NCBI GenBank assembly: GCA_019915135.1
Contig: JAHLMK010000001.1
Coordinates: forward strand, 6,200,001-6,264,000
Source: Strobilurus pachycystidiatus
Taxonomy: Eukaryota > Basidiomycota > Agaricomycetes > Agaricales > Physalacriaceae
DNA: 64,000 nt
Direction: 5' to 3'
Under the pieces are notes generated by a model. That model did not search any database. It had not been told where the DNA came from and saw only the letters and a list, made by a program, of their open reading frames with translations. A program made the position numbers and the translations under genes. Below are positions 63,664-64,000 of the stretch, in pieces. The first letter of the stretch is position 1. Each line of letters starts with the position of its first letter.

Positions 63664-64000
63664 ATGCCTGAAAGCTTCGGCGACACGTTTGGTTGCTTGC
63701 TCATTGCGCTCGTGGTAGATCTCATGTGAGCTAACTTCTATTTGTATCCCTGCGATTGCCAACTAGATTCCTCTTCCAGCTGCTTCGGTGCCGGTCTCGT
63801 CAGTCATGAGCCGTTGCTCAGGGTTCCTTGCACTGATCTTTGCTTCAGGTCGTCGTCCTGCAATACTTCCGTAGTCCCTTGCTCAATTCGGACTCCACGG
63901 GTGTCCGCTTCATGGTCGGACTGCTGTGGTATGTCTTCTTGATGTTCGCACAATAGCTCATGTGTTTCAGCTTCCTTGCATGCGTACACGTCGCAACTTT
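63664..64000 (+). CDS. Partial multi-pass membrane protein (DUF6533/DUF6534-like), runs off the right edge
   Basis: ATG 63664 opens MPESFGDTFGCLLIALVVDL, ending at a GTGAGC donor near 63724. Later exons appear to include FLFQLL and VVLQYFRSPLLNSDSTGV...FMVGLLCFLACVHVAT, the latter joined across a GTATGT...TTTCAG intron near 63929-63970. The pattern of a short N-terminal helix, an LQYFR-type loop and a WxLDxxH-like helix resembles the agaricomycete DUF6533/DUF6534 membrane proteins. Exon boundaries in the middle are unresolved and the 3' end is outside the window. Confidence 0.45.

Noticed and set aside
1..64000. CRISPR arrays, prophage, bacterial operons or riboswitches
   Set aside because: No spaced direct-repeat array, no Shine-Dalgarno-led gene chains, and introns plus TATA boxes show eukaryotic nuclear DNA.

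Overview
The window looks like nuclear DNA of a basidiomycete fungus, probably an agaricomycete. Support: dense genes on both strands, spliced by many introns of about 45-70 nt, TATA boxes 40-140 nt upstream of starts, a chromodomain Ty3 retrotransposon, an intron-bearing tRNA gene, and fungal-type formate dehydrogenase, SUMO and APC11 genes. I cannot name the species.

Layout. 1-9.7 kb is a decayed region: a hypothetical gene split by a copia-type gag-only retroelement, two pseudogenes with in-frame stops, one frameshifted F-box-like paralog, and a truncated HAD phosphatase. 9.7-24.9 kb is one full-length Ty3/gypsy chromovirus with matching 5-bp target duplications. It is interrupted by a 3.8-kb TIR element in its 5' LTR, a solo LTR in the protease, and a 4.5-kb LTR element without pol in front of the reverse transcriptase. 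25.0-26.2 kb is a hAT-like non-autonomous element. 26.9-29.7 kb holds a hypothetical gene and an intact F-box-like paralog inside a 1.9-kb segmental duplication of 5.6-7.5 kb.

30.5-42.3 kb is conserved genic DNA: an acidic protein, a small hypothetical protein, NAD-dependent formate dehydrogenase, a divergent kinase, APC11, a coiled-coil protein and a second kinase. 42.8-52.1 kb holds three more paralogs of the F-box-like family, a type I membrane protein and three hAT-like elements, one of which cuts a paralog. 52.8-56.0 kb holds SUMO, tRNA-Thr(CGU) and an alpha/beta hydrolase. 56.3-62.2 kb holds a two-homeodomain gene and, 3 kb away, a gene whose eight exons encode about seven tandem homeodomain-like units. 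A partial membrane-protein gene runs off the right edge.

Main threads: (1) the poly-homeodomain gene; (2) a local five-member family with a Cys/His signature and a shared TGATCAGCGC promoter motif; (3) an unusually high share of GC-AG introns, about 7 of the 48 I modelled by hand; (4) nested transposons with readable target duplications. All splice models are hand-made from reading frame, splice consensus and family similarity, with no transcript evidence.
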